Shown: positions 45,640 through 56,602 of the stretch, piece after piece
Layout of the letters: every line of letters starts with the position of its first letter
How positions within the stretch are numbered: the stretch's first letter is position 1
NCBI GenBank assembly: GCA_963669155.1
Contig: OZ022596.1
Location: 8,390,302 to 8,454,301, forward strand
Length of the DNA: 64,000 nt
Source: Arbacia lixula
Lineage: Eukaryota; Echinodermata; Echinoidea; Arbacioida; Arbaciidae
Direction: 5' to 3'
Made by a program: the position numbers and the translations under genes
The notes under the pieces: generated by a model
Seen by the model: only the letters and a program-made list of their open reading frames with translations
Database searches by the model: none
What the model was told of the DNA's origin: nothing

Positions 45640-46060
45640 AGGGTGCTGAAATCCTGACAGGTGCAGCTTGCTATGACTCTAATCATGGTGCAATATGAAC
45701 CCTTGCTCTGTCTCCATGGAAATCTTAATGCTTGGGACATTGTTGAACTTAAGATCACATCACAACTTTATGTTAGTTTGTTCACACTCATGAATTTTGG
45801 CTGAAAAAACAGCTTCCAAAACAGCTAAAGAAATATGAGCCCTAGCTCTATCTTCATATAAACTCTGAATGCGCCGGACGTTGTTGAACTTAAGATCACA
45901 TCATAACTGTATGTTAGTTTTTTACAATCTTGAATTTTGGCTGAAAAAGCAGCCTTTAAAACAGCTGAAAAAATATGAGCCCTAGCTCTGTCTCCATGCA
46001 AACTCTGAATGCTCGGGACGTTGCTGAACTTTATATCACATCATAACTGTATTGTAGTTT
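45640..46060. repeat. 140-bp tandem repeat, about three units
   Basis: CCCT(A/T)GCTCT(G/A)TCT(C/T)CATG recurs at about 45700, 45840 and 45980, with GAATTTTGGCTGAAAAA between. A broken continuation is at 46310-46420, beyond the inserted palindrome. Confidence 0.85.
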
Positions 46061-46263
46061 GAGAAAACATTCTTTTCTCCACAATCAAAAAAAATTTACC
46101 AGTTGCTTTTTAAGCTTTTGCTTGCTAGGCTGCAAGCTTCGTCAGACCGTCGTAGCTGTAGTAGCTGTCGTAGCTGTTATAGCTGACGCTGCTGCTGCGA
46201 AAGCAAAAGCTTACTAAACAGCAAGTAAATTTTCATGATTGCAGAAAAAAAGAATGTTTTCTC
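46061..46263. mobile_element. Palindromic element inserted in the 140-bp repeat
   Basis: GAGAAAACATTCTTTT at the left and AAAAGAATGTTTTCTC at the right, with AAGCTTTTGCTTGC/GCAAAAGCTT inner arms and a CGTAGCTGT-rich centre. It splits a unit of the surrounding tandem repeat. Confidence 0.75.
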
Positions 46264-46389
46264 TTGTATACACACCAATCAGATGAACATTTTCAGTGCA
46301 CATGTATTATAGTCTGTTCACACTCGTGAATTTTGGCTGAAAAAAAACAGCCCGAAAAAAATCTTTAAAAATAGATCTGCTTCCATGGA

Positions 46390-46755
46390 AACCCTGAATG
46401 TTCTTAACATTTGCAGACAAAATATTCCATAAATTGCTTTTTTCTGTTTTTTTTCAACAGAATGATTCCTATTTTCGTACAGGTATGGTTGTGAAAATGT
46501 ATTTCTAATGATGTATTAAATGCAGAAGTGAAAGGATACATATAAAAAATGCATATTTTGGAGAAAAAAAATTGTACACAACATATGGGAGTGCACCTCG
46601 TATGTGACCTCACAAAATCAAAACTTAAAAATCAAATCACTTTCTTTTCCTTTGGCTGATTTTCGTCAAAACTTTACTGATACTAGTGTATGTGCTTCTT
46701 TCATGTGTCTCCTTTTATTGAAACCAAAATGATTTCCGGGTGAACTATCCCTTTA
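46390..46755. mobile_element. Dispersed repeat ending ACTATCCCTTTAAG, copy 1
   Basis: Shares CTCCCATATG or its inverse, GTGACCTCACAAAATCAAAA, TTTTATTGAAACCAA and the end GGGTGAACTATCCCTTTAAG with 61090-61415. Probably a decayed non-autonomous element. Confidence 0.55.
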
Positions 46756-47025
46756 AGATAAAAACATACCTCCGTTATAGTTTGTTGATCTTTGTTGATC
46801 AAACAATCATATTCCCTTTGTCGTGAAAAGTTGATGTTTCTCTAGCATGAGGCCCTGGATCTTACCTTGAAGACCATAAAACACATTGATTTTACTAGGC
46901 TTTTTCCAAGCATTCATGGTATTGATTTGTAGACCATATCAAATTTCATGCTTCAAGCACGTAGAGTTGACTTTTCTTAGATTTATGTGGCAATCTATAG
47001 TAATGCTGTTTTAAAAGTACATGTA

Positions 47026-48719
47026 CAGTTGTCCTCAAAATTATTCATACCCTTGTTAATTTTTATGATTTTTTATTTTTGTTATGAAATGAATGCATTT
47101 TGTCAAGTGTGTATATCAGTTATATGTGACCAACATGTGAAAGAATAACAACAATACATAATTCAAGAAATTCATCATTTCAGGGGTATTTTATTCATGG
47201 ATTTTCAAAAAAATGCCATGTTCAAAATTATTCATACCCTAGGTTTACTGAGTCCAATGTCTTTCTTTAATAGTCAATAGCATAGCCTTTGTTTCTTATG
47301 ACTGCTTCTAGACGGTTCTTGTACGTGTCCACAAGCTTCCTGCATGTCTTCTGGGGGATGTTGGCCCACTCCTCCTTGGCAAAAGCCTCAAGCTGGGACA
47401 GGTTGGTCGGTTTCCTAGCCAACACTCTGGTCTTCAAGTCTCGCCACAAGTTCTCAATTGGATTCAGGTCAGGATTCTGACTTGGCCATTCGAGGACGTT
47501 GACATCATATTCCTTGAACCATTTCTTCACTACCTTGACGGTATGTTTTGGATCATTGTCCTGCTGGTACTTCCAATTAGGGCCAAGCTGGAGTTTCTCA
47601 GCGGATTCCTTCACATTTTCATCAAGGATCGTGATGTAATCCTCCTTTCTCATGATTCCTTGGACCTTGACGAGGTTGCCTGTGCCACTGGAAGAGAAGC
47701 ATCTCCATAGCATTATGTTTCCTCCACCATGCTTGACGGTGGGCACAGTTTTCTTTGGAGTGTATGCTTCTCCTTTTTTCCTCCAGACGTATTCAACATC
47801 CATATGGCCAAATAACTCCAACTTTGTCTCATCAGACCACAGGATGGTTGACCAAAAGCTGGAATCTTGCTTTAGATGACCTTTAGCAAAGGCTAGGCGA
47901 GCCTCCAGATGCTTCTTCCTGAGCAGCGGGGTCTTCCAAGGCCTACGTCCATGGAGACCTCCTCTGTGCAAGACTCGCTCAATAGTGGACCGTGACACCT
48001 TCGTCCCTGCCTGGTCAAGCGTTCGAAGTAGGGCCTTGGTTGTGGTCCGGGGGTTGTTGTTGACCTCTCGGCAGATTTTCCTGGCAAGTTTGGGGGACAC
48101 CTTTCTCTTCCTGCCACGCCCACAGAGGTTTTTAACAGTATTGAACTTCTTGTGCTTGTTGATAATGCTCTGCACGGTTGCCACAGGGACATCATATTGC
48201 TTCGAAATGGCCTTTCCTTCAATGTGGGCACGCACAAGACGTTGCCGTAGGTCCTCACTGAGCTCCTTCTTCTTGGCCATGATGATCAGAAACTGAGAAT
48301 GACCAGAACACGTTTCCTCTATTTAAAGTCTTATGGAAAGATGCTATGTGTTTGACAATAGTTTAACATTTGGTCAACAAAAAAGGTATTTAATCCATTG
48401 GAACATCTTGAAATAACTATAGGACAAAGATTAACACATTCTCAGGAAAGGAAAACAATGGATACTATGAAGAAAGAACATTTTTGTTGAGGTATTGTCA
48501 GGGGTATGAATAATTCTGAACATGAGGGGAAAATAACTTTTGGACTTATCTATTATTGCCCAAATGAAGTTTAGCCAACTCATATGTGGATTTGTGCATA
48601 GCAACAAGTAGACAAAAGATACACAGGAAGTACCAACATAATACTGTAGCTTTTACAAAGGAAGAATCTAACAAAGACTGTTATTTTCAATGGGGTATGA
48701 ATAATTTTGAGGACAACTG
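47026..48719 (-). mobile_element. Tc1-like DNA transposon with double terminal repeats
   Basis: TA target sites lie at 47024-47025 and 48720-48721. The outer inverted ends (47026-47053 and 48692-48719) begin CAGTTGTCCTCAAAATTATT. A second pair of related sites sits inside, at 47221-47240 and 48500-48520. That gives the IR/DR layout of Sleeping Beauty-type Tc1 elements. The element is 1694 bp, normal for the family, and encodes one uninterrupted transposase. Confidence 0.95.
47267..48280 (-). CDS. Tc1-family DD34E transposase
   Basis: A 337-residue open frame that cuts and pastes its own element at TA sites. Residues about 1-110 form the paired-like helix-turn-helix DNA-binding part, with a basic GRGRKRKV motif at 54-61 that may serve in nuclear import. 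The catalytic triad is visible: D150 in WSDETK, D241 in QQDNDPKH and E276 in NPIENLW, with 34 residues between the last two. Compared with common Tc1 transposases, the stretch HIEGKAISKQYDVP lacks about three residues (usually a GYK-like step before ISKQ), possibly a 9-bp in-frame deletion that could weaken DNA binding. No stop or frameshift is present. A young copy is likely. Confidence 0.95.
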   Translation of the reverse strand: MAKKKELSEDLRQRLVRAHIEGKAISKQYDVPVATVQSIINKHKKFNTVKNLCGRGRKRKVSPKLARKICREVNNNPRTTTKALLRTLDQAGTKVSRSTIERVLHRGGLHGRRPWKTPLLRKKHLEARLAFAKGHLKQDSSFWSTILWSDETKLELFGHMDVEYVWRKKGEAYTPKKTVPTVKHGGGNIMLWRCFSSSGTGNLVKVQGIMRKEDYITILDENVKESAEKLQLGPNWKYQQDNDPKHTVKVVKKWFKEYDVNVLEWPSQNPDLNPIENLWRDLKTRVLARKPTNLSQLEAFAKEEWANIPQKTCRKLVDTYKNRLEAVIRNKGYAIDY

Positions 48720-48798
48720 TACATGTATTTCAAAAGTGCACCATATTGACCTGATGGTTATAAGCTGACTGTATCATGTATAAAAACTACATGTCTTG

Positions 48799-48804
48799 AA
48801 TAAA
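48799..48804 (+). promoter_or_regulatory. Candidate poly(A) signal AATAAA
   Basis: First canonical AATAAA found downstream of the stop codon at 44248, which lies beyond the Tc1 insertion. Further AATAAA hexamers are at 49287 and nearby. If used, the 3' UTR would be over 4.5 kb and include the transposon; a variant signal nearer the stop is equally possible. Confidence 0.3.
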
Positions 48805-49363
48805 GATTGTTAAATATGTACATGCTATTAGTTCTATGTGATGCATTATAAGAGCATTATACATGAATGGTTATATGTCATATCTATATACATGCAGTAT
48901 CTGTTTAGAATATATCCTGGATTCCTTATGTCGACATTTATATACTTTGACATAATTTAATATATATTCCAATGAGTTGGCGTCAACATATGATAGGTAC
49001 ATTACATGGCATTGCAAATACAGCTTTACATGGTATGGTATATTTTTCAGGCATCATACAGTATATATAACAGCGTATATGTGTCGTCAGAGTATGATTC
49101 TCTGTACATTGTATTTATCGTGTTTTTGTAAAAGATAACATCCAATTACATATGAAGTTATCTTTTTTTAGGGGGAATAACTAATGTACATTTTATGGAC
49201 TCGTTATGAAATCAACTTGTTCTCAGATGAATGTTCACCCATTTAAGTTGCATTGAAATTAATTGTTCAGATTGTTGGTTTTTCCAAATAAAATGAAATA
49301 AAATCAAGTTGTCACATATTCTTCACTCTTTTGTTGTTGTTACTAGTACATGTATTTGGTAAT

Positions 49364-49546
49364 AGAGTACCGAAGTGTGACGTCATTTGAGCATTATTGT
49401 CAAGACAATTGGTTCTAAACAATGCGGGTAGAGCAAGCAGCGGTGATCACAGCAGGGACTGTAAGTAGGAATGCCACAGTAGTGAGTTTGTTTAGAGCCA
49501 ATGGCCTTGACAACATGCTCATATGACGACACCACTTCGGTACTCT
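49364..49546. mobile_element. Short TIR element with AGAGTACCGAAGTG ends
   Basis: AGAGTACCGAAGTGTGACGT at the left and CACTTCGGTACTCT at the right, 183 bp. A lone relative of the right end (CACCTCGGTACTTTT) is at 56796-56812. Confidence 0.8.
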
Positions 49547-49786
49547 TTATAATGTTTTTCAGGCATATCAATCGATGGCCTGCTATCCAGGCTTTTGAAG
49601 TTTCCTAACTTAACCCTATATAGCCCAGGCTATTTTGAGATTGCATAGCCCGGGGGGATGATCTCGGCCATTGATTGCGAGATCGCGACGGAAATTGGCA
49701 CGTACGTCACTCATGACATAATCTCATAATTTGGTGACATAATTTTGTCACCAAACTTATTCAAATTTATGTTTATAAAATCGTAT

Positions 49787-49905
49787 ACAATCAATCAATC
49801 CAATTCTTTATTCATTTAACAAACAAGAATAAACAACTTTCATGAACAATGAATATAAGGCATCACCAGAAAGCCCATGGCCTGTGAGGTATTTAAATAA
49901 TTAAT
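49787..49905 (-). mobile_element. Retroposon 3' end (family A), copy 2
   Basis: On the minus strand this matches 21985-22085, including CTTTCTGGTGATGCCTTATA, and ends in a (GATT)n tail. That pattern fits the 3' end of a LINE or SINE inserted in minus orientation. Confidence 0.7.
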
Positions 49906-52888
49906 CATGGTAATTAAAGCATAGAATCATATTTTGGCTGTAAATCTTTAAATATAGCCCCAAGACTGCTAAATTTTAGTCCAGACGCTCTTAGGATATT
50001 TATCAAATAAGGATTTTCAAAAAAAATGGCAATATCATTTTTTTTTCTTTTGTATTTTGTTGTTTTTTAATTTCTTTTATATTTCTTTTTCTTTTGCTTA
50101 ATGTTTTCCATTTTTTTTTCAACGGAAATCGTTGGCATTACTATTTCAGTAATAAATTACATCAAATCTATTTCATCAGTAAAAAATAAAAATAATGATA
50201 CGTTTATGAATTTGGGCTAGATGCAGAATTTGCATTGGATTTGTACATGAAATCAAGTTTTTGAGCAATTTTTTGTCTGACATGCATGTACATAATGTTA
50301 CGTAACTTTAAAACCACGTCCCCCCGCATCGCAATTTTGGTCTTAAAAGTTGCGTGAGACTTGAAGGGAAAAGGTCATGAAGCGCCGCGGCGCGATCTTT
50401 TCGCGTTACAAATTTATCGCGAAAAATGTCGAGGGGGGGGGGGGGGCTGTTTTTGCCCCCCCCCCCCCCCTCGGCTAGATAGTCTAGTACTCCTGCGACC
50501 CTGATTTTGATATCCTCCTCCCCCCCCCCCCCCCCACCCTTTTTTTTTGCCCAGCAGAGAGGGAATGGAGAACGAGTACCCTACTGCAACCCTACTCATT
50601 TGTAGTCAAGGAATACGATTGTCATCACAGCGCTTCAAATTTGCTGACATCAGAGAAAATTATGCATGATTTCGGTTATTGACCATGCTAACGTAGGTTT
50701 CAATGGGATATGCATGTATTAGTACATGTATCTTGATTAGGATTTTAGCAGTATTTAATGATTTCCACCGTTTGGATGATTGCCATTTTGGGATATGTTT
50801 TAAAGGACATAACACAAGTCAAAACCATTAAAAAAAATTCTGTTGAAATATGTGGGAGGTAATTTCGTATATTGACTGAATTATTATGGAAAAATGAAGT
50901 TTGGGTTGAAAATGGCCAAAAAGTCTTGAAGCCAAACTAGGTTATAAGAGGATTAAATTTTAATTGGATTTTTCTGCAAACCTGAACATGTGCAACATTA
51001 ATTTGGGAGTTACATTTATATCTTCACTGCGTCATTGGTATATGTAAAATGCATGTGGAAGGGGTAGATTATGTAAAGCTCAAAAGCATGTTTTATGGGG
51101 GAAATAATCAACAAGATCCTTGTGTTATACAATATTTTGTAATACAAATATATTACAATCCACAGGATACAAAAAAAATCACTGAATTCAAACTGCAACT
51201 GATTCCTTTACTAGCGCTTCTGAAACTCCCAGTAAGGGTCATAAGCCGCTTGTACGTACGGATCCACTATTGTCTTCTATAAATTGGGGGTCGTTTCCCA
51301 AAGAGATTTGTGGACATTTTATTCTGCAATGTTTATGTAGTCCCTCCAAAACAAAATTACTTCCAGTATCTTTTGAAGAGAAAAAATCATGTACTCTGTT
51401 TACATTAACAATTGGAAGTTTAAATGTGTTATACTTCACTTAGTTTCTCACGCTAACTTATTATGGCCCCGTCGTTTGGAATTCAAAAGAACGAAATTAA
51501 AAAAGAGACCTTCTGTTTAACATAAAAATTCATATGAAGCTGATCTTTTCAATAGATCAATATAAAACTCAAGTATCAGCCCGTGACGGTAACAGTCATT
51601 CCCTCCGTAATGATTTTCAAAGCAAAAAAGTGTCTTTATGATCATTACATTTTCGAATTGGCAACGCGCTGAAAAAGTTGTTATCGCAAATATGCCACTT
51701 GTCAAGGTACGGCCTTGCACAAGCAAATACGTGTATAAAGGTGGGGGGCAACATAGATACGGATTCGGTTATGAAAATGTAATGTAATTTACGACGTAGA
51801 TAAGATAATTCGATAAGATGAGCAAAGATCGTTAATGTCAATTCTGAGGTCATTCAACGTATGGTGACACGTATGTTTAATTAACGTATGCAATGTAGGT
51901 ACTCGTTTAGCGTGTAAAGGCTACATCAGACGACCCGATGTAGCCACGATTCTGCAGTCGTAACGGGCCTGCGACTGTAAACGTGACGTCACTCTCTTGC
52001 ACAAATGCAATGGTGGTTCATGCGATTCAGCCTGTTGCAGGGTCGCACGACCGATCGGATCCGTCGTCTGTAGTGGCTTTAAGGATGGAATATTTACCCC
52101 ATCTCTAATCAAAATTAGTGCGGGTAAATTTCAGAGTAGAATGTATAGTTTCGCTCTAAGGATGGAAATATTTTAAAATCCAAACGAAAACAAGAATGCG
52201 AGGCGAATACATGTATACAAGAGTCGGGCGTGATACTGGTTAATCACATCAAATTACATTAAATGTATAACAAATATATGTTTAATCAACATTTCTTGAA
52301 CATGCTAAACGTATTCATGTGAAATGTACTCTTCAAACCGATGATATTTCTACATAAAACGAAAGAAATTAGGTTCATATTACTCCCCGCTTATTGCACA
52401 TGATTTTTGTTAATGTTCTCTGCACATTGCATTCACGATCTTTTGGTATAATTTCATCACATGCACACACCCAAAGCAACCACAGACCACGTGACTTTGC
52501 AAATATTTAGCAGTCATAAGGGCCTATTACTGGAAATATGACGTCACCATCTTGTATTAAACCCATGACCGGGTCATGTGATTCAGCCAATCGCAGAGTC
52601 GTACGACTAATTGGCTCGTGTCATCTTCTGTGGGCTTTTAAGATGTCATAATCGTGAACGTGAGACATGTCAACGTACTCTGATGTAACTACAAGTTGCT
52701 TATCTTTTCAGTCCCTACGTAGTGTAAAAACAAACAAAAAAAGTTGGAACACCATACATGCATGGCACCGTTAATTCACTCATGGCACGGGCATGCAAAC
52801 AGTTAATATACTCGTGCTTTCCACCAAATAAATGCACACGTATAATGCGAGTATAAATACAAGTGTAACCATTATCCCCTCTCAAGTC
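49906..52888. other. Intergenic, no gene recognised
   Basis: Contains opposed poly-G and poly-C tracts (50433-50535). An element-like block at 51915-52085 has inverted ends TACATCAGACGAC and GTCGTCTGTAGTG. A weaker relative lies at 52500-52645. The remainder is AT-rich with no splice or protein evidence. Confidence 0.5.
50430..50536. repeat. Poly-G and poly-C tracts
   Basis: GAGGGGG(G)n then a poly-C run ending CCTCGGC forms a hairpin-prone unit, and a second poly-C run follows at 50517-50535. Confidence 0.85.
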
Positions 52889-52979
52889 CACACACACACA
52901 CATACACACACACACATACACACAGACACACACGCGCGCGCGCGCGCATATATACATACATACATACACACACATACAC
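52889..52979. repeat. CA/CG/CATA microsatellite
   Basis: (CA)n with CATA, then (CG)n, then (CATA)n, then CA again. Confidence 0.95.
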
Positions 52980-53789
52980 TTTCCGGGTTTTTTAATGGTT
53001 AACTCCCTCATTATCAAAGACGTGCAGCTGTGTAGTAAGCCAATGGGGTTTTCACGCCTGGCAATGCGGGGGTTAGTTCTCACATTACCAATTGCATGAA
53101 AATGTGCAGGAAGCCAATGGAGATTTAAGGGTTAATCATAATGTCACATTCTAACACGTACGTATAATGCCGTGTACTTGGCGGTGATAATGATGTATAA
53201 TGATCTCTTTATTTACAAACAACCCTGGTAGCAAGCACATAAAAATCATGATAAAACCACTTGGGAACAGTCTACACCGGCATATGTGATAAGGCTATCG
53301 CATATTTCTATACTAGGTTTACATTGACAATACTTCGACGATGCCATTACCAACGCGATGTCGTTAACTCATGGCGTGTCAAGCAATCTGACGCTCTTTG
53401 TTCTTTATGTGGATTAATCATGAACAAAATACACGCTTGGCACGTAATGCATTAACGCAAGGTTGGAAGCGATTTCGTGTCTGGTTCGAGACTCGTAAAG
53501 CAATAAGCAAAGTTCAGTTCAAAAACAATAAACACAGTGCGGTGTGTTGATAACTCGCTTGTGCAAACACATCTGCAAACTCATTCTGGTCGGATTTATC
53601 GAATTATGGCCCTCGCAGTGGTAATACAGGGCAAACAAGATGAGTGGAAGATTGAAAAGGATGATAAATCATAAATTAGAGTCATGAGATAGTCGGGTTT
53701 TAGTATGCATGCGAATTTAAAGGGAGGGTACAGCCGTTTTACAAACGTCATGAAACTTGGCATGGATCAAAAGTATGCTTTTTACTTGG
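52980..53789. other. Intergenic, nothing recognised
   Basis: No protein domain, splice pattern or repeat family identified. Confidence 0.5.
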
Positions 53790-53951
53790 TTAAGGCAGCT
53801 TCTGCCGGTATTTCACATGGGATTTCACATGGGTCCTCCACACATCCCTGTATCCCATCAAGGTCGCTAGCTCGCTGGTACTTGTCACTCCCGTGTCCCT
53901 CTTCAGCACGTCCACGTAGGTCGCCTGTGGCCTTCCTCTTCCTCTTGTCAT
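53790..53951 (-). mobile_element. LINE fragment: C-terminal end of ORF2
   Basis: On the minus strand one frame reads MTRGRGRPQATYVDVLKRDT then GVTSTSE, and a shifted frame continues ELATLMGYRDVWRTHVKSHV to a stop at 53790-53792. The pattern GRP..T..DVLK.D.GV...ELA.LM.DR..W is the usual C-terminal tail of reverse transcriptase ORFs in Jockey/CR1-group LINEs. One frameshift separates the two parts. No other part of the LINE was found beside it. Confidence 0.7.
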
Positions 53952-56376
53952 AGACCAGATCAGAGGTAAACCCTGACGAAAAAGTCAACTCCTTACGAAG
54001 CGTTTCTGGAAAAGTAAAACAATCAGCATTTCTGTTAATTGAAACACCCTGTTTCTGACAGACCATAGTCTACATCCCTATAATGTACTGCCCCTGCCAA
54101 TGTACGATACTTGTGTCAGCGGGCATTGATCGATCAACGCCATGCACTGCTTGTGCTTACACTAGATCACTATGCTACATGAACCGGTAGGTTTTTAACG
54201 ACCTGTCTAAAACTTCCTCGGAATCTAGTGATCGCTATAATTCTACTTGAATGTCGGTTTACAGATTTCATCTTGGAAGGAAAGCTCATAAAAACAGTAT
54301 TTTCTTACCTTTCCCGTGGTGTTTATATTTATAATGATCTTTTGAACTGCTTTCCTTTCTACAAAAGCCCATACCCGCGTTCACCAAATTATCCATCTAA
54401 TGAGCTCTGAATCGACCATAATTTGTTGACCCGGACCTTCGATAATGGATTGGTAATGAATGATCCCTTTTCTTTTGTTTGTTTCATGACATTTCTCTCT
54501 CAAAAACCCCGTTGATCGAAAAGCGCGCAGCGAAAAGAAGTAAGGACAAAAAATAAAAAAATCATTTTTAATGTCATTAGTTATGGTTAGCCATGACCAG
54601 ACATAACCATGTGTCAAGTGTGCTGAAATTGACCTTTAGTTGCTCAACAAAATATTATAACATCTCAATCAAACTGCCCTTCTAAACTTACGAAATGTCA
54701 TATTAACACAAGACCCATGCAGTACTAGATTTTGGGGCAGATTTTTTTATCATCGTTATTATTGTTTCAATTTAATAACTCTTAAAAATAAGACATACAC
54801 AACTTGATACACATACATGAAATGAATTATGAGAAAAAAAGTGAGTTACACACATATGTAGGCTATCCCCACGGAATACCTGGCACACGGTATGACTTTT
54901 CACAGCATACCTCAGCTATCATATTCTGCGTGAACTTAGGAAACGCATGGTTTTATAAACGAGCTTTGCTCATCCTTATCAAGATAACAAGTTATCTTAT
55001 CTACGTCGTAATTTGCGCTGTGATTTTCATACCTTAGTCCATATTAATTTTACCCTCGACTATATTTGCTTGTGCAAGGCCGTGCCTTGGCTTAGTGGCG
55101 TAGACCTATGATTGGGGCGGTAGGGAAGAGGAACCCATTCTCTCCCTGCTTTCATCCTAGTTAAATTTTAAAGGGATATTATGTTTCAACACGGCATCAC
55201 ATCAAAATTCCAAAATGCCTGCTAACGATATATCCCGGCATTTTGATATCCACGATATCAATATTGCTTTACACAATGATTGGGCAAGAATTTTCACACA
55301 TTCATTTGTATTTTACTCATGGATGCGAACCAGCATGTGGTTAAGGTGTCTTGCATTTTTTTAAAGTGTCCGCTTAAGGAATTAATGTTCTAAAACTGTA
55401 AAATGAACTTCGGTGAAGCGAAGGAGAAAAGCCGCTAGACTTCCATCTATTTACACCACCTGTACACCACTAAAGTTACTCTTTCTCTCCTGAGTACTGA
55501 GTGGAAATATGATGAAAGTATCTAGGTGACGTAGTTAGTGTCACTCATGGAATGAATCCCCCAAAACTCATATTGATTTAAATCTCTGTGTGCTAGGTGT
55601 GGATTCTGACACAATTATAATGCACGAGAATCCCACCGAGCAGCATTGTACGTGACGGAGAAAGAGTTAATTGGTGTATTGACGCATTAAGCGACATGAC
55701 CTCTTTAAGAAATGACACTCTGTCTCGAAATCCTCATCTTTTTGTACTACACCCGCCCAGACTGCACCAACGCCTTCTTAGGTTGTAGACCTTGACATCT
55801 ACACTGGTCACGTGATGAAACGGTTTTAAGATATTATTTTATCATCGAAGAAGCCCTACTGACTATTTTGGTGCGGGGATTGATCTTGCAGCTGTCTTGT
55901 AGCAGGCACTTTTAAGTCACAGAAAAGTGGCTTGAAAAACCTGGACAAGGACTTGGGCAAGGAAAAAAATCTTCAGGAAACTTACTCTGACTGCCATCCA
56001 TATGTCATGCATATTGTGAGGATTACTACGCGGACTGTATTTAAACCTTCTTTCTGAGCACTGGATGAGCGGATCAAAGCGAATCAATTCATTTGAACTC
56101 TATAGTTGTAGCTCGTTTAAAGCTCTATAGGACGACAATTGTAACCCATAATCCGTCAAAAAAGGTATCCTTTGCTACGCATAATGTAATTCTGCTTCAT
56201 TTCAATAGAGCACAATAACATACTTTCCGACAATATCTTGGACGCATTTATAGGGTAAGCAGCGTGGAGCCCGCTCCGGCGGCCCTGTGGTCTGGACATC
56301 GCGGCTTCGACCAACAAGGTCACGGACGCGAACCCCACCGGGTATCAATCTCTCGAGCTGGACCAATGCTAGGACA
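53952..56376 (+). other. Intergenic and 5' flank of the second MAM gene
   Basis: No coding exon recognised. A TATTTAAA word at 56038-56045 lies about 330 bp before the start codon but is weak promoter evidence. The leader upstream of 56377 is more GC-rich (56230-56376). Confidence 0.4.
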
Positions 56377-56602
56377 ATGATGACGATTACTAACTCCAGA
56401 GGGTTGGTTCGGACCCTTCTGCTCATCATGGGAGCAGTACTGGTTGCCTGTGATGATTCTGTTCCAGATTTTGACTGTGATTTTGAACAGAATACATGTG
56501 GGTGGGCCAACGATGCCTCCCAAAGCATCACGTGGGACAGGCTTTCTGGTCCGACACCCACCCCGAGTACAGGACCAACGGGGGACCTGACCTCTGGATC
56601 AG
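56377..56602 (+). CDS. Gene 2 exon 1: signal peptide and start of MAM domain
   Basis: It reads MMTITNSRGLVRTLLLIMGA then VLVACDD, a typical signal peptide. FDCDFEQNTCGWANDASQSI and TWDRLSGPTPTPSTGP follow. Donor CAG/GTGAGA, phase 1 out. A purine sits at -3 of the start codon. Confidence 0.9.

Larger units (their letters stand above)
44249..47025 (+). other. 3' untranslated or flanking sequence with repeats
   Basis: Contains a TIR element (45172-45387), a 140-bp tandem repeat (45640-46060) interrupted by a palindromic element (46061-46263), and a block at 46390-46755 related to 61090-61415. No AATAAA was seen between the stop codon and 48799. Confidence 0.6.

Noticed and set aside
47289-48296. 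Plus-strand and alternate-frame open frames within the Tc1 element
   Set aside because: Shadows of the minus-strand transposase, which alone shows the DD34E triad.
56287-56376. N-terminal extension of gene 2
   Set aside because: The frame is open from an earlier ATG, but it would place 30 polar residues before the signal peptide core; the start at 56377 fits a secreted protein better.
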